Positions 16,087 to 24,507 of a stretch of DNA of 64,000 nucleotides are shown in pieces. The stretch is from Burkholderia oklahomensis C6786 (GTDB lineage Bacteria; Pseudomonadota; Gammaproteobacteria; Burkholderiales; Burkholderiaceae): positions 1,488,001 through 1,552,000 of the forward strand of contig NZ_CP009556.1 in assembly GCF_000959365.1 (NCBI RefSeq), in the 5' to 3' direction. The notes beneath the pieces are model-generated. The model had not been told where the DNA came from. It was given only the letters and a program-made list of their open reading frames with translations, and made no database searches. The stretch's first letter is position 1. Each line of letters starts with the position of its first letter. A program made the translations under genes and the position numbers.

Positions 16087-17771
16087 TGCGTTTCCCGCCT
16101 TCCCGCCGCCGCGCACGCGGCTTCGCGCTGATCGAGATGCTCGGCGCGCTCGCGATCGCCGCGCTGATGCTGGCCGGCATCGCGATGATGATGGACACGT
16201 CGCTCGACGACGTGCGCGCGCAGCAGGCCGCGCAGTACCAGGCGCAGGTGACCGCCGCGGCGACGCGCGCGCTCAAGCGCGACTACGATGCGTGGTTGCA
16301 GCGCGCGAACACGCAGACGCCCGTCGTGATGACGCTTGTCGATTTGCAGTCGACGAGCGACCTGCCGGCCGCGATTCAGCCGAGAAACGCATACGGCCAG
16401 CACACATGCGTGCTCGTCAAGCGGACCGCGAGCGGCGCGGGGCTCGACGCGCTCGTCGTGACGACGGGCGGTGAGACGATCGCCGACAAGGAGCTCGGGC
16501 TCGTCGCCGCGAGCGCGGGGCCGGGCGGCGGCTCGGTCGCCGAGAGCGCGCCGAAGCTCGCGCGCGGTGCGTTCGACGCATGGCGCGTGCCGCTCGACAC
16601 GTTCCTCGGCGGCAGCTCGCCGAAATGCGATCCGGCCGACGCCGCGCCGCCGAACGCCGGCCACCTCGCGAGCGAGATCTTCTTTAACGGCCCGGGCCAG
16701 CAGATCAACAGCGATTATCTGTACCGTGTCGGCGTCGGTGGCCATCCGGAGGCGAACGCGATGCAGGTGCCGATCTGGCTCACGCACACGTTCGTCGCGG
16801 GGAGCGCGGACGCGGCGAACTGCGGGACGACCGGCAGCTACGCGAACGGCAAGCTCGGCGCCGATGCGAACGGCAATCTGCTGAGCTGCAAGAGCGGCGT
16901 GTGGCGCGGCGCGGGCGGGCACTGGAAGGATCCCGTCGAGACGGCCGACGCGCTGCCCGGCGATGCATCCAACGAGGTCGGCGACGTGCGTCTGACGCTC
17001 GACACGTTCCGTGCATTCGCGTGGACGGGCGGCGGCTGGCAGGCGCTCGCGATCGACCGCGACGGCAACATGATCGTGCCCGGCATCGTCGCGGCGAACC
17101 AGCTCGAGATCACCGGCAGCGTCGTCGTCAACACGCCGTGCTCGCCCGATCCGCAGCGGCCGACCGCGGGGCTCGTGTCGATGGGCCAGGACGGGCAGGT
17201 GCTGTCGTGCCAGAACGGCAAGTGGCTGCCGCAGTCGGGGATCAAGGTCGGCGATACCGATATCGCCTGCGAGATTCTGATGGAGACGCCCGGCGCCACC
17301 GACTTCGGACAATGTTCGAATGTCTACCGCGGTCCCTATCCGAATCCGCCGCTCGTCACGTACGAGCCGGACGGCACCTACACCTACACGATCAAGCGTC
17401 CGGTCAAGCTCGACAACAACGGGCTCATTTCGGTGAGCGCCTACATGCACATGAGCTATGCGACCTGTGCGCAGAAGGGGCGCGAGGGGCAGATGCGTCT
17501 CGTCGTCGAGATCGTCGACGTCCAGACCGGCAATGCGATCGCGCACGGCGAGGCGCAATCGCCGAAGCTGCTCGAGGACGCCGCGACCATCAACGTCACG
17601 CTGAACCAGGCCGCCGAGCCTCGCCGGGGCTACACGGTCGTGCTGGCAAGCAAATGGGCGACTTACGACAGCTTCGCGAAGACGCCCTGGCAGTCGAGCT
17701 ACTGCAGCGGCGGCCAGACGTTCCTCCAGACGCCGCTCGCCACCGGCTGGACCATCAATTCGTTCTATTGA
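16086..17771 (+). CDS. pilV: PilV-type minor pilin / tip adhesin
   Basis: Protein of 561 aa. A 12-residue basic leader ends RRRARG, the next segment FALIEMLGALAIAALMLAG has Glu at +5, then a long PilV N-terminal domain (with LASEIFFNGPGQQINSDYLYR) and a Cys-containing C-terminal domain from about residue 380, ending FLQTPLATGWTINSFY. In R64 the C-terminal part is switched by a shufflon and decides recipient specificity. Here no rci recombinase and no set of inverted sfx-type repeats was found, so the tip is probably fixed. The stop lies inside the hrpII-type box of hrcC. Confidence 0.88.
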   Translation: MRFPPSRRRARGFALIEMLGALAIAALMLAGIAMMMDTSLDDVRAQQAAQYQAQVTAAATRALKRDYDAWLQRANTQTPVVMTLVDLQSTSDLPAAIQPRNAYGQHTCVLVKRTASGAGLDALVVTTGGETIADKELGLVAASAGPGGGSVAESAPKLARGAFDAWRVPLDTFLGGSSPKCDPADAAPPNAGHLASEIFFNGPGQQINSDYLYRVGVGGHPEANAMQVPIWLTHTFVAGSADAANCGTTGSYANGKLGADANGNLLSCKSGVWRGAGGHWKDPVETADALPGDASNEVGDVRLTLDTFRAFAWTGGGWQALAIDRDGNMIVPGIVAANQLEITGSVVVNTPCSPDPQRPTAGLVSMGQDGQVLSCQNGKWLPQSGIKVGDTDIACEILMETPGATDFGQCSNVYRGPYPNPPLVTYEPDGTYTYTIKRPVKLDNNGLISVSAYMHMSYATCAQKGREGQMRLVVEIVDVQTGNAIAHGEAQSPKLLEDAATINVTLNQAAEPRRGYTVVLASKWATYDSFAKTPWQSSYCSGGQTFLQTPLATGWTINSFY

Positions 17772-17782
17772 ACGGACCTTCG
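17759..17782 (+). promoter_or_regulatory. hrpII/PIP-type box upstream of hrcC
   Basis: TTCG (17759-17762), 16 bases, TTCG (17779-17782). It straddles the end of pilV, so the T3SS secretin gene has its own activator site. Downstream, TTAACT at 17815-17820 lies 32 bases away but has T at the second position of TANNNT, so the -10 is imperfect. Confidence 0.55.
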
Positions 17783-17809
17783 CCGCGCGCGGTCGCCGCC
17801 GCGCGCGGC
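17782..17809. repeat. 11-bp perfect inverted repeat after pilV
   Basis: Arms 17782-17792 (GCCGCGCGCGG) and 17799-17809 with a 6-base loop. No U-tract follows. It may end or stabilise the pilus transcript. It falls in the spacer between the hrpII-type box and the putative -10 of hrcC. Confidence 0.7.
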
Positions 17810-17888
17810 TGCGGTTAACTGCAGGGGTCTCCCATTCGCGGCGCGCGCCTGTCCGACCGACGGTCGCGCGCCCCCACCGGACGGACCC

Positions 17889-19712
17889 ATGAAGGCCAAG
17901 ATTCCCGTTTTGCTGTCTCTTCTGTGCACGCTCGCGAGCGTGCCCGCCGACGCCGCGCCGGTTCGCTGGCGCAGCTCGGAAATCCAGTACGCGGCGGAAG
18001 GCAAGGACGTGAAGGACGTGCTGCGCGACCTCGCCGCGAGCCAGAACATCGCGGCGAACGTCGCGTCCGGCGTGAGCGGCGCCGTCAGCGGGAAGATGAA
18101 GATGTCGCCGCAGCGCTTCCTCGACACGCTCGCCGCGTCGTTCGGCTTCGTCTGGTACTACGACGGCACCGTGCTGTACGTGACGCCGTCGAGCGACATG
18201 AAGAGCACGCTCGTCAAGCTCGACCACGCGAACACGGGCGACCTGCGCGATCTGCTCGAGCAGATGAAGGTCGCCGATCCGCGCTATCCGATCGTCTACA
18301 ACGCGCGGCAGCGCACCGCGCTCGTCGCGGGGCCGCCGCGCTACGTCGAGCTCGTGACGAGCGTCGCCGCGCGCCTCGACGAGAACGCCTCGCGCACGGG
18401 CGGCACGACGATCCGCGTGTTCTCGCTGAAGCACGCGTGGGCCGCCGACCGCGACGTGAACGTCGACGGCGCGACCGTGACGATGCCGGGCGTCGCATCG
18501 CTGCTGAACCGGATGTACCGCCCGGGCGGCGACGGCAAGCACGCGTCTCAGACGACCGTCGGCAGGCCGATCAGCCGCGCCGCGCCGATGATGGATCTCG
18601 GCGGCGGGCGCAGCGGCGTGCCGCCTTTGCCGCCGCTGCCGCCGTACATGCAGACCGCGCAGGCGGGCGACGGCGGAGGCGGTCTCGGCGCTCGAGGCAA
18701 CCCGGCGGGCGATCCGCGACCGAGCGCGGCGCTTGCCTCCGCGCTCGCGAATCAGGGCGCGGCGCGCGCGCCGGGCGGCGTGCCCGATCCGTTCGGCGGC
18801 GGCGCGAGCGGCGTGCCCGTGGGCGCGGGCGATCCGAACGATCTGCCGGTGATCCAGGCCGATCCGCGCACGAACTCGATTCTCGTGCGCGACGTGCCCG
18901 AGCACATGGCGCAGTACCCGGACCTGATCGCGCTGCTCGACGTGAAGCCGCGCCTCATCGAGATCGAGGCGCGCATCATCGAGATCGACGAGGGCGCGCT
19001 CAAGCAGCTCGGCGTCGACTGGCGCGCGCACAACAGCCATATCGATCTGCAGACGGGCACCGGGCTCACCGCGCAGAACTCGTATGCGAACGGCTCGCTG
19101 AATCCGACGTTCGGGTCGATCTCGCTGTCCGGCAACGGCGACTCGGTCGGCGTGCCGGCGAGCCCGCTCGGCTTGTCGCTGACGGCCGTGCTCGGCGACG
19201 CCGGCCGCTACCTGCTTGCGCGGATCAACGCGCTCGAATCGTCGAACCAGGCGCGCACCGACGCGAGCCCGAAAGTCACGACGCTCGACAACGTCGAGGC
19301 CGTGATGGACAACAAGAAGCAGTTCTTCGTGCGCGTCGCGGGCTACACGTCGGCCGACCTGTACAGCATCTCGACCGGCGTGTCGCTGCGCGTGCTGCCG
19401 ATGGTCGTCGAGGAGGGCGGGCACACGCAGATCAAGCTCGACGTGCGGATCGTCGACGGTGAATTGTCGCAGCAGACGGTCGACAACATTCCGGTGATCG
19501 TGTCGAACGAAATCAACACGCAGGCGTTCATCGAGCAGGGGCAGGCGCTGCTGATCGCGGGCTACAAGGTGGATTCGCGCTCGAGCACGCTGTCGGGGGT
19601 GCCGGTGCTGTCGAAGCTGCCGCTCGTCGGCGCGCTGTTCCGCTCGACCGACAAGCAGGACAGCCATACCGAGCGGCTGTTTCTCGTCACGCCGAGGGTG
19701 ATCGAGCCTTGA
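17889..19712 (+). CDS. hrcC: HrcC/SctC type III secretion outer-membrane secretin
   Basis: Protein of 607 aa with a signal peptide (~22 residues). The N0 domain contains VRWRSSEIQYAAEGKDVKDV and GFVWYYDGTVLYVTP. The N1 and N3 repeats carry TALVAGPPRYVELV and TNSILVRDVPEHM. The C-terminal secretin barrel has the typical RTDASPKVTTLDNVEAVMDN, VSLRVLPMVVEEGG, ALLIAGY and SGVPVLSKLPLVGALFRS, ending TERLFLVTPRVIEP. It forms the outer-membrane ring of the T3SS injectisome. A Gly/Pro-rich insert lies at about residues 240-310. The ATG at 17889 has only a weak GGACGG upstream. A separate hrpII-type box precedes it, so it is probably induced with the T3SS rather than with the pilus operon. Confidence 0.95.
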   Translation: MKAKIPVLLSLLCTLASVPADAAPVRWRSSEIQYAAEGKDVKDVLRDLAASQNIAANVASGVSGAVSGKMKMSPQRFLDTLAASFGFVWYYDGTVLYVTPSSDMKSTLVKLDHANTGDLRDLLEQMKVADPRYPIVYNARQRTALVAGPPRYVELVTSVAARLDENASRTGGTTIRVFSLKHAWAADRDVNVDGATVTMPGVASLLNRMYRPGGDGKHASQTTVGRPISRAAPMMDLGGGRSGVPPLPPLPPYMQTAQAGDGGGGLGARGNPAGDPRPSAALASALANQGAARAPGGVPDPFGGGASGVPVGAGDPNDLPVIQADPRTNSILVRDVPEHMAQYPDLIALLDVKPRLIEIEARIIEIDEGALKQLGVDWRAHNSHIDLQTGTGLTAQNSYANGSLNPTFGSISLSGNGDSVGVPASPLGLSLTAVLGDAGRYLLARINALESSNQARTDASPKVTTLDNVEAVMDNKKQFFVRVAGYTSADLYSISTGVSLRVLPMVVEEGGHTQIKLDVRIVDGELSQQTVDNIPVIVSNEINTQAFIEQGQALLIAGYKVDSRSSTLSGVPVLSKLPLVGALFRSTDKQDSHTERLFLVTPRVIEP

Positions 19713-20355
19713 GGCGGCGCGTGCGGGCGGGTATCGGCATTATCGGGCGGCGCGATCGACGAAGGAAGGGCGCTTGCGTCGTCGAATCGCGAAGCCGGTT
19801 CGGCCGGGCGTTTTGCGGCCGGATGTGACATGCGCGAAGGCGATGCGTGCGGATCTGCAAATCGAAATCGGCGCGCCCGGATATCGAATGAACGGACCGT
19901 TCCGGCGACGGTCATCGGTGCGGTGGTGCGGTGGTGCGGTGCGAGCGAAAGAGCGGGCATCGGTGTCCGGGATGGTTCGCGCCGGACCCGGAGACGATCT
20001 TGCCGCATGTCTGCATGCCGGTATGTGCGCGACAACCGTTGCGGTCGAGTAGCTCGGCGTCGATCGGTCGACATCGCGAACCGCGCGATCGTCTTTTTCG
20101 ACGAGACGTCATCCGACGAACGGCCCGTGCGCTTCGCTGCGTTGCCGATCGGGTGGAATCGGCGTTCGCTTCGAACGCTTCTTCATCGTTGGCTCATTCG
20201 ATCATTCGCCGTTCGTGACGCGATTCGCCGCCGCCTCGCCTCGCTGATCGACGGCGGCCGAGAAGCGGATCGCGTGACGCATCGATGTCACGGAAGGTTG
20301 GATGCAGCTTTTTTCGACCGATTAGCGCGCCGTATCGTTCGAACGCGAAGCGGCC
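19713..20355. other. 643-bp gap without a convincing gene
   Basis: Convergent space between hrcC and a small minus-strand gene. Frames are Arg-rich and lack ribosome-binding sites. A short CGGTGGTG direct repeat lies near 19916-19936. No clear terminator or RNA gene was seen. Confidence 0.55.
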
Positions 20356-20592
20356 TCAGTTGCGCTTGCGCTTGCGTGCGCGCATGCGGACCGCCGAATC
20401 GAACAGCGCCTGAGCCCGGGCGAGCTCGTCGAGCGCGCGATCGAGCCGCGACACCGCCGCCGCGTATTCGACGCTCGGCGCCGTCTCTTCGGCATCGCCG
20501 CGAACGGCGCGAAATGCGAGGTCGACGTTGCGCGTCGCCTCGAAAAAACGTTGCGCGGCCTGGGCTTCCCGTGAATGCGGGATGGTCGACAT
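20356..20592 (-). CDS. Small helical protein of unknown function
   Basis: Protein of 78 aa. The start is well supported by AGGAGA seven bases before the ATG at 20592. It is predicted all-helical, with a central DLAFRAVRGDAEETAPSVEY and a C-terminal helix DRALDELARAQALFDSAV, ending in a very basic RMRARKRKRN. No family is recognised. It could be a small chaperone or nucleic-acid-binding protein. It stands alone, about 250 bases downstream of the next minus-strand gene. Confidence 0.6.
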   Translation of the reverse strand: MSTIPHSREAQAAQRFFEATRNVDLAFRAVRGDAEETAPSVEYAAAVSRLDRALDELARAQALFDSAVRMRARKRKRN

Positions 20593-20845
20593 GGACGTTT
20601 CTCCTCTGTTGCCAAACATGACAAGCCGATGGCGGGCGTTCGCATCGCGCGACGCGCACCGGCGTGAACCACCGAATGCAACTGCATCGGCCGCCGCGCG
20701 CGACGCTGCGTGCCGATTCTCTCTCCGTCCCGATCGAGCCGCCATGGCCGGATGGCAACGCACGACTGGCGCGCGCGCAGCGGCGTGAACCTTCGCATGC
20801 CGCCGGGTGTCGCGCGTCCGGTTGCGCACTCAGGCGCCCGGTCCG

Positions 20846-21646
20846 TCACCACGCATGATTCGCATGCGCGTGTGAAACGTTGCCGAACGGCGTGACGGAT
20901 TCGACGGGCGGCAAATCGAACAGATCCCGTGTGAACCCGCGCGCCTGCTCGGCGGCGGGCTGGCTGCGCAGGCGCGCGACCTGCTCGACGAACGTGTCGA
21001 AATCGCCGTCGCGCGTCGCCTTCGTGATCTCCGCGAGATCGCGCGCCTTCAGCACGCTCGGTTGCGTGAGCCGCACGAAGTACGGCGCTTCGAGCTCGAC
21101 CGACAGCGCGAGCGGATAGCGCTTGCCGGTCTGCCCGGATTCGCGGCCGATGCAATCGACGACCGCCGCGCTCTGCGCGGCGCCGAGCACCTTGCCCGTG
21201 CTCACGCTGCGCAGATGATCGGGATGCACGCGCAGGCGCGTGCCGATGCTGAGCTCGGTCGGCGATGCGCATACGAGCGCGTAGTAATGCTCGCGGCGCC
21301 GCCCCGAAGGCAGCGTCGCGCGGCTCGTGATGAACGTATGCGGCGGGAGCTGACGCACCTGGCCGTTCGCATCGATCCACGCGTTCCATAGCAGCGCGTC
21401 TTCCTGCTTTCTTTCCGCCGGCCTCGGCTTGCTCGACGCCGGCGAGAACAGTGCGATCAGCGAGCCCGTTCGATGCGCGGCGATCTGCGCGCTGTTGCCG
21501 AGCGGCTGGCCGATGCCCCACAGAAAGCGCCCGCCTCCCAGCCTGCGCTCCCATTCCTTTCTCAGCACGATGGTCGGGAGTGCTTCGCCGGACTCGGTGC
21601 CGATCTTGGTCCAGCAAAACGTCGGGGGCAGGTGTTTCAGTGTCAT
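20846..21646 (-). CDS. Conserved-looking protein paired with a divergent HTH gene
   Basis: Protein of 266 aa, not assigned to a known function. The N-terminus reads PPTFCWTKIGTESGE, followed by IVLRKEWERRLGGGRFLWGI and a region with Cys and charged residues; the C-terminal half contains LAEITKATRDGDFDTFVEQV. It has no signal peptide or membrane segment. The ATG at 21646 has GAGAAAG at proper spacing, so it is preferred to a longer form starting at 21745, which would overlap the divergent gene. The pair (this gene and the HTH protein at 21725) with shared operator-like repeats resembles an accessory module such as a defence or toxin-type unit, but that is speculation. Confidence 0.65.
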   Translation of the reverse strand: MTLKHLPPTFCWTKIGTESGEALPTIVLRKEWERRLGGGRFLWGIGQPLGNSAQIAAHRTGSLIALFSPASSKPRPAERKQEDALLWNAWIDANGQVRQLPPHTFITSRATLPSGRRREHYYALVCASPTELSIGTRLRVHPDHLRSVSTGKVLGAAQSAAVVDCIGRESGQTGKRYPLALSVELEAPYFVRLTQPSVLKARDLAEITKATRDGDFDTFVEQVARLRSQPAAEQARGFTRDLFDLPPVESVTPFGNVSHAHANHAW

Positions 21647-21690
21647 CAACTTTCTCGGAACGCGGCGATCGTCAACTTCGACGATCAATT

Positions 21691-21723
21691 CATTAGGCGT
21701 TAATGTATATGTATAATGCATAC
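21691..21723. promoter_or_regulatory. Promoter and operator-like repeats between divergent genes
   Basis: TATAAT at 21712-21717 is a perfect -10 for the plus strand, with a poor -35 (TTCATT at 21689, 17-bp spacer). Two inverted repeats with 5-base spacers overlap it: CATTA/TAATG (21691-21705) and GTAT/ATAC (21711-21723). They are good candidates for autoregulation by the HTH protein encoded directly after. Confidence 0.6.
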
Positions 21724-21724
21724 T

Positions 21725-22066
21725 ATGGAAGCCCCCAAGACACATTTTTCTGTTCAGGACCTGTTGAGCCGACTATTGGCGGATACCCGCTCGTCCAGCG
21801 AAATAGCTAGGCTTTCGGGCGTCAGTCAGCCCACCGTCTCGCGACTGCGGTTGTCGAGCGGGCGGCGGCTGCGCAGGAGCTCGTCATTCAATAAGCTATG
21901 CAGTTTCTACGGCGTCGAGACGCGGCAGTCGGGCCGGCTTTCGGCTCCGTACAACGACTTGCTGCGCGAGGCGATCGTCGAAGCGTGGGACGGCTCCGAA
22001 GAGCACGGCCGCGCGCTGCTCGGCGTGATCAAGGGATTGAAGGAACTGAGCAGCAAGCCGGGATGA
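21725..22066 (+). CDS. Helix-turn-helix DNA-binding protein
   Basis: Protein of 113 aa from the ATG at 21725. Residues ~10-45 form a helix-turn-helix: SSEIARLSGVSQPTVSRLRL, an XRE/LacI-like recognition pattern, followed by an Arg/Ser-rich turn and a C-terminal helical part (LLREAIVEAWDGSEEHGRAL). An ATG at 21716 lies inside the -10 hexamer and so cannot be used by transcripts from this promoter. With TATAAT at 21712-21717 the RNA would start at about 21724, making this mRNA leaderless or nearly so. It probably represses itself and the divergent gene. Confidence 0.75.
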   Translation: MEAPKTHFSVQDLLSRLLADTRSSSEIARLSGVSQPTVSRLRLSSGRRLRRSSSFNKLCSFYGVETRQSGRLSAPYNDLLREAIVEAWDGSEEHGRALLGVIKGLKELSSKPG

Positions 22067-22597
22067 CGGCCGTCGCGGGGCGCGTTTTCGAGGCTGTGCA
22101 GGTCGCGGCGCACTGTGCGGGGCGTCGCGATGACGTGCGTTTGTCGTTTTATCGCTTGCTGCTTGCCGTCATGCGCGAATCACATTGCTGATTGCGAGCG
22201 AGGGCTTCGTTCAGCGATGTCGGATGTCGCCGGCGTTGCGGCGCACGCGCACGCGATCGCAAATACGAGATCGACATCGGCCGTGCGGAGCGTGAATGGT
22301 CGAAGGGAAGGGGCGTGTGTGCGTGCGAGCGTCGCCTGCAGCAACGGCACCGCTCGACGCGGAGCTGTGCTGGGCGCGTCTTGGCGGCACAGGTGATACG
22401 GCGATGCGACGCGCAGTGCAATCGGCTCGCGCGCGTTGATGCGGAAAGTGGGCGGTCGAGGCGGTGCTCTCGCCAATTGCCTGAGCCGATGCTCGATTGA
22501 TCGAGCGAGCGAGCGCAGCGCCGCGCGCGCGTTCGACATCGTGTGAAGCGGTCCCTCGCCGATTCGACGGCAGTTTCCGCATTGATCGATTCAGCAG
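22067..22597. other. Gap of about 530 bp without a convincing gene
   Basis: Frames here are Arg/Ala/Ser-rich and lack ribosome-binding sites. No RNA gene or mobile sequence was recognised. The gap ends in two strong hairpins (22598-22626 and 22634-22664). Confidence 0.5.
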
Positions 22598-22626
22598 GCC
22601 GGCCGGCGCGCGACGCGCCGGCCGGC
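22598..22626. repeat. 13-bp perfect inverted repeat
   Basis: Arms 22598-22610 and 22614-22626 of GCCGGCCGGCGCG with a 3-base loop (CGA). It is a very stable all-GC hairpin on either strand, placed next to a terminator-like structure. Confidence 0.85.
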
Positions 22627-22633
22627 TTCAGCA

Positions 22634-22664
22634 AGGCGGTTCGCCGAAAGCGAGCCGCCTTTTT
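22634..22664. terminator. Intrinsic terminator-like hairpin
   Basis: AGGCGG (22634-22639) pairs with CCGCCT (22655-22660), and TCGC with GCGA inside, around loop CGAAA. A T-run at 22660-22664 follows on the plus strand. It lies only 19 bases past the stop of the minus-strand exported protein, where the downstream U-run is short, so it probably serves both strands. Confidence 0.65.
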
Positions 22665-22682
22665 CGCGCTGGCTTGCCGCGC

Positions 22683-24083
22683 TTACTTGCGGCCGAGATA
22701 GGTTTCGGTGCAGATATGCGTGAAGCGGGCGATCGATGCGCTCTGATGCAATTTCCCGTTATCGAGGTAGGCCACCGCGAATGAATACGGGTTGTAGGTG
22801 ATCCGCCAATGATCGGAGGGCACGGACATCGTATAGAAGTCGCCGGTCATCGTCCCGCCGCCCTGGCACAGGCCGACGTTCAGATCGACCAGCAGGTTGC
22901 CGCTCGCATCGGTGTAGCCCGACGTTTCCGTGAGCAGCGTGTTGGGGCCGTTCGGGCCCGCGCTGTCGTATGCGCGTACCCAGACCCGCTCGCCCGGCGG
23001 CAGGCGCACGTTGCCCGTCGAATCCCACGCGGAGACGCCCGCCGTCACGACCCGCGCGACGTTCTCGTTGCCGCGCACCAGATGCGTGATGTTCTCGTTG
23101 TCGAGAAAGCGGTAGAAGCCCGCGGTGCCCGCGCCGTCCGACACGCGCAGCGTATAGGCTTGCGCGGCGGGCGCCGTCGCGCCCTTGTCGTAGACGCGGA
23201 ACATCAGCGTCGCGCCCGCGGGCGACGTGATGTTGTACGGCGTCCCCGAAGCAAGCGTCGCCCACGTGTTCGGCGTGGTCTCGAGCTCGGCCGTTTGCGT
23301 GCCCGCGCCCTTGAACGTCACGTAGTTCGTCGTCTGGGTCGACGGCACTTGCACCGCGTAGTAGTCGAAGTCCGCAACCGTGTCGAGGTTCGCGTTGATC
23401 TGCTGGTTGCCGGACAGCCGCGTCGGATGCAGGATCGAGTCGTTCGGCTCGTAGCTGTCGTAGCCCGTCGTGCCGAGCACCTGGAACTGGAACGTCGCGT
23501 TGCCCGCGCCTTGCTGCGCGCTGACGAGCAGCAGCAGACGCACCGGGCCGTTGGGGATCGCTTCGACGATCTTGTTCGGCGACAGGTCGGCCTGGCTGTC
23601 GAGCACCGTCCACGAGCCGTCTTCGTTGACCTGCACGAGATGCACGTCGTGCTGTTCGTTCGCGGGCAGGTTCACGACGTACGCGACGATCTTCGTCGCG
23701 CTCGGCGCGACGAACTGGAAGCAGTCGGCCTGGCCGGCAGGCGCCGTGGGCGCGTTGTACGCGCCGCCGATCGTCACGTCGGTGCAGTTCGCGACGCTCG
23801 GCGCGACGGTCGCGGCGGACGCGGCGCCGAGCGTCGCTTGGCGCGTCGCGAGCGGCGCGCGCACGCCGGCCTGCCGAATCGTGCTCGCGGGCAGCGTCGC
23901 CAGCGGACGCGGCAGGGTCGGCAGCGTCGCGCGGCGCTCGGCGAGCTGAGCGCCGATTTTCGTCTGCTCCGCCTTGCTGATGCCGGATACGTGCGATTGC
24001 GCGGTGAGGGTCGAGGGTTGCGCCCATGACGAGCTCATCGCCGCCGCGGTCAGCAGCGTTGCCGCGTACTTCAGTGTTTTCAT
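22683..24083 (-). CDS. Exported protein with PPC-like domain
   Basis: Protein of 466 aa. The signal peptide ends about residue 21 (TAAAMSSSWAQ). Residues ~115-200 form a beta-rich domain. A second region starting YDSYEPNDSILHPTRL with FDYYAV resembles bacterial pre-peptidase C-terminal (PPC) domains, which are secreted calcium-binding beta sandwiches. The C-terminal part contains VWVRAYDSAGPNGPN and one late Cys pair. No catalytic domain is recognised, so it is not itself a visible protease. The start is set by GGAG before the ATG at 24083. It stands alone, with a terminator-like hairpin directly after it. Probably periplasmic or secreted; function unknown. Confidence 0.75.
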   Translation of the reverse strand: MKTLKYAATLLTAAAMSSSWAQPSTLTAQSHVSGISKAEQTKIGAQLAERRATLPTLPRPLATLPASTIRQAGVRAPLATRQATLGAASAATVAPSVANCTDVTIGGAYNAPTAPAGQADCFQFVAPSATKIVAYVVNLPANEQHDVHLVQVNEDGSWTVLDSQADLSPNKIVEAIPNGPVRLLLLVSAQQGAGNATFQFQVLGTTGYDSYEPNDSILHPTRLSGNQQINANLDTVADFDYYAVQVPSTQTTNYVTFKGAGTQTAELETTPNTWATLASGTPYNITSPAGATLMFRVYDKGATAPAAQAYTLRVSDGAGTAGFYRFLDNENITHLVRGNENVARVVTAGVSAWDSTGNVRLPPGERVWVRAYDSAGPNGPNTLLTETSGYTDASGNLLVDLNVGLCQGGGTMTGDFYTMSVPSDHWRITYNPYSFAVAYLDNGKLHQSASIARFTHICTETYLGRK

Positions 24084-24507
24084 TAAAGGTCTCCTTGCGT
24101 ATGTGAATGCGCTTGACGCGCGGCAATCATCATACGTTTACCGGAGAAGAAAAGGGGCGGGAAAGTTTCGGATTCGACGCCGAGACAAAGGCCGATGTCG
24201 ATGCGGCCGTCGATGCGGCGCGTGGGCGCTGCCCGGAAAGGCTCGCTCGTTGCGAGCGGGATCGAGAAGGGACGGCAGAGGCGGCCGACGCCGACGAACC
24301 GCCGGCGCGATTCGGCATGCCGGGGGGGGCGGCGTGGTGCGCGTGGCGAGCGCCGGAATGCGGCGGCGGCCCGGCCGAATCGCGATCGATGCGCGCCGTC
24401 TGCGCGCGGTGTCGCGGCGCGCCGCTTCACGCGAGCCGCCCTGCATTCGCGATTCCGGCGAACGCCGTCGACCGGCCCGGCTCGCCGGCCGGGGCCGCCG
24501 CGCGGGA
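24084..24507. other. Intergenic region between two minus-strand genes
   Basis: A 424-bp gap holding the promoter region of the exported protein gene near 24084-24180. No gene, RNA or repeat is supported here. Confidence 0.5.

Noticed and set aside
16086..17888. Possible shufflon at the end of pilV
   Set aside because: No recombinase gene and no set of repeated inverted crossover sites; only one GC hairpin is present.
16080..19667. Minus-strand open frame of about 1195 codons opposite pilV and hrcC
   Set aside because: Composition typical of antisense shadows; the plus strand encodes recognised PilV and HrcC.
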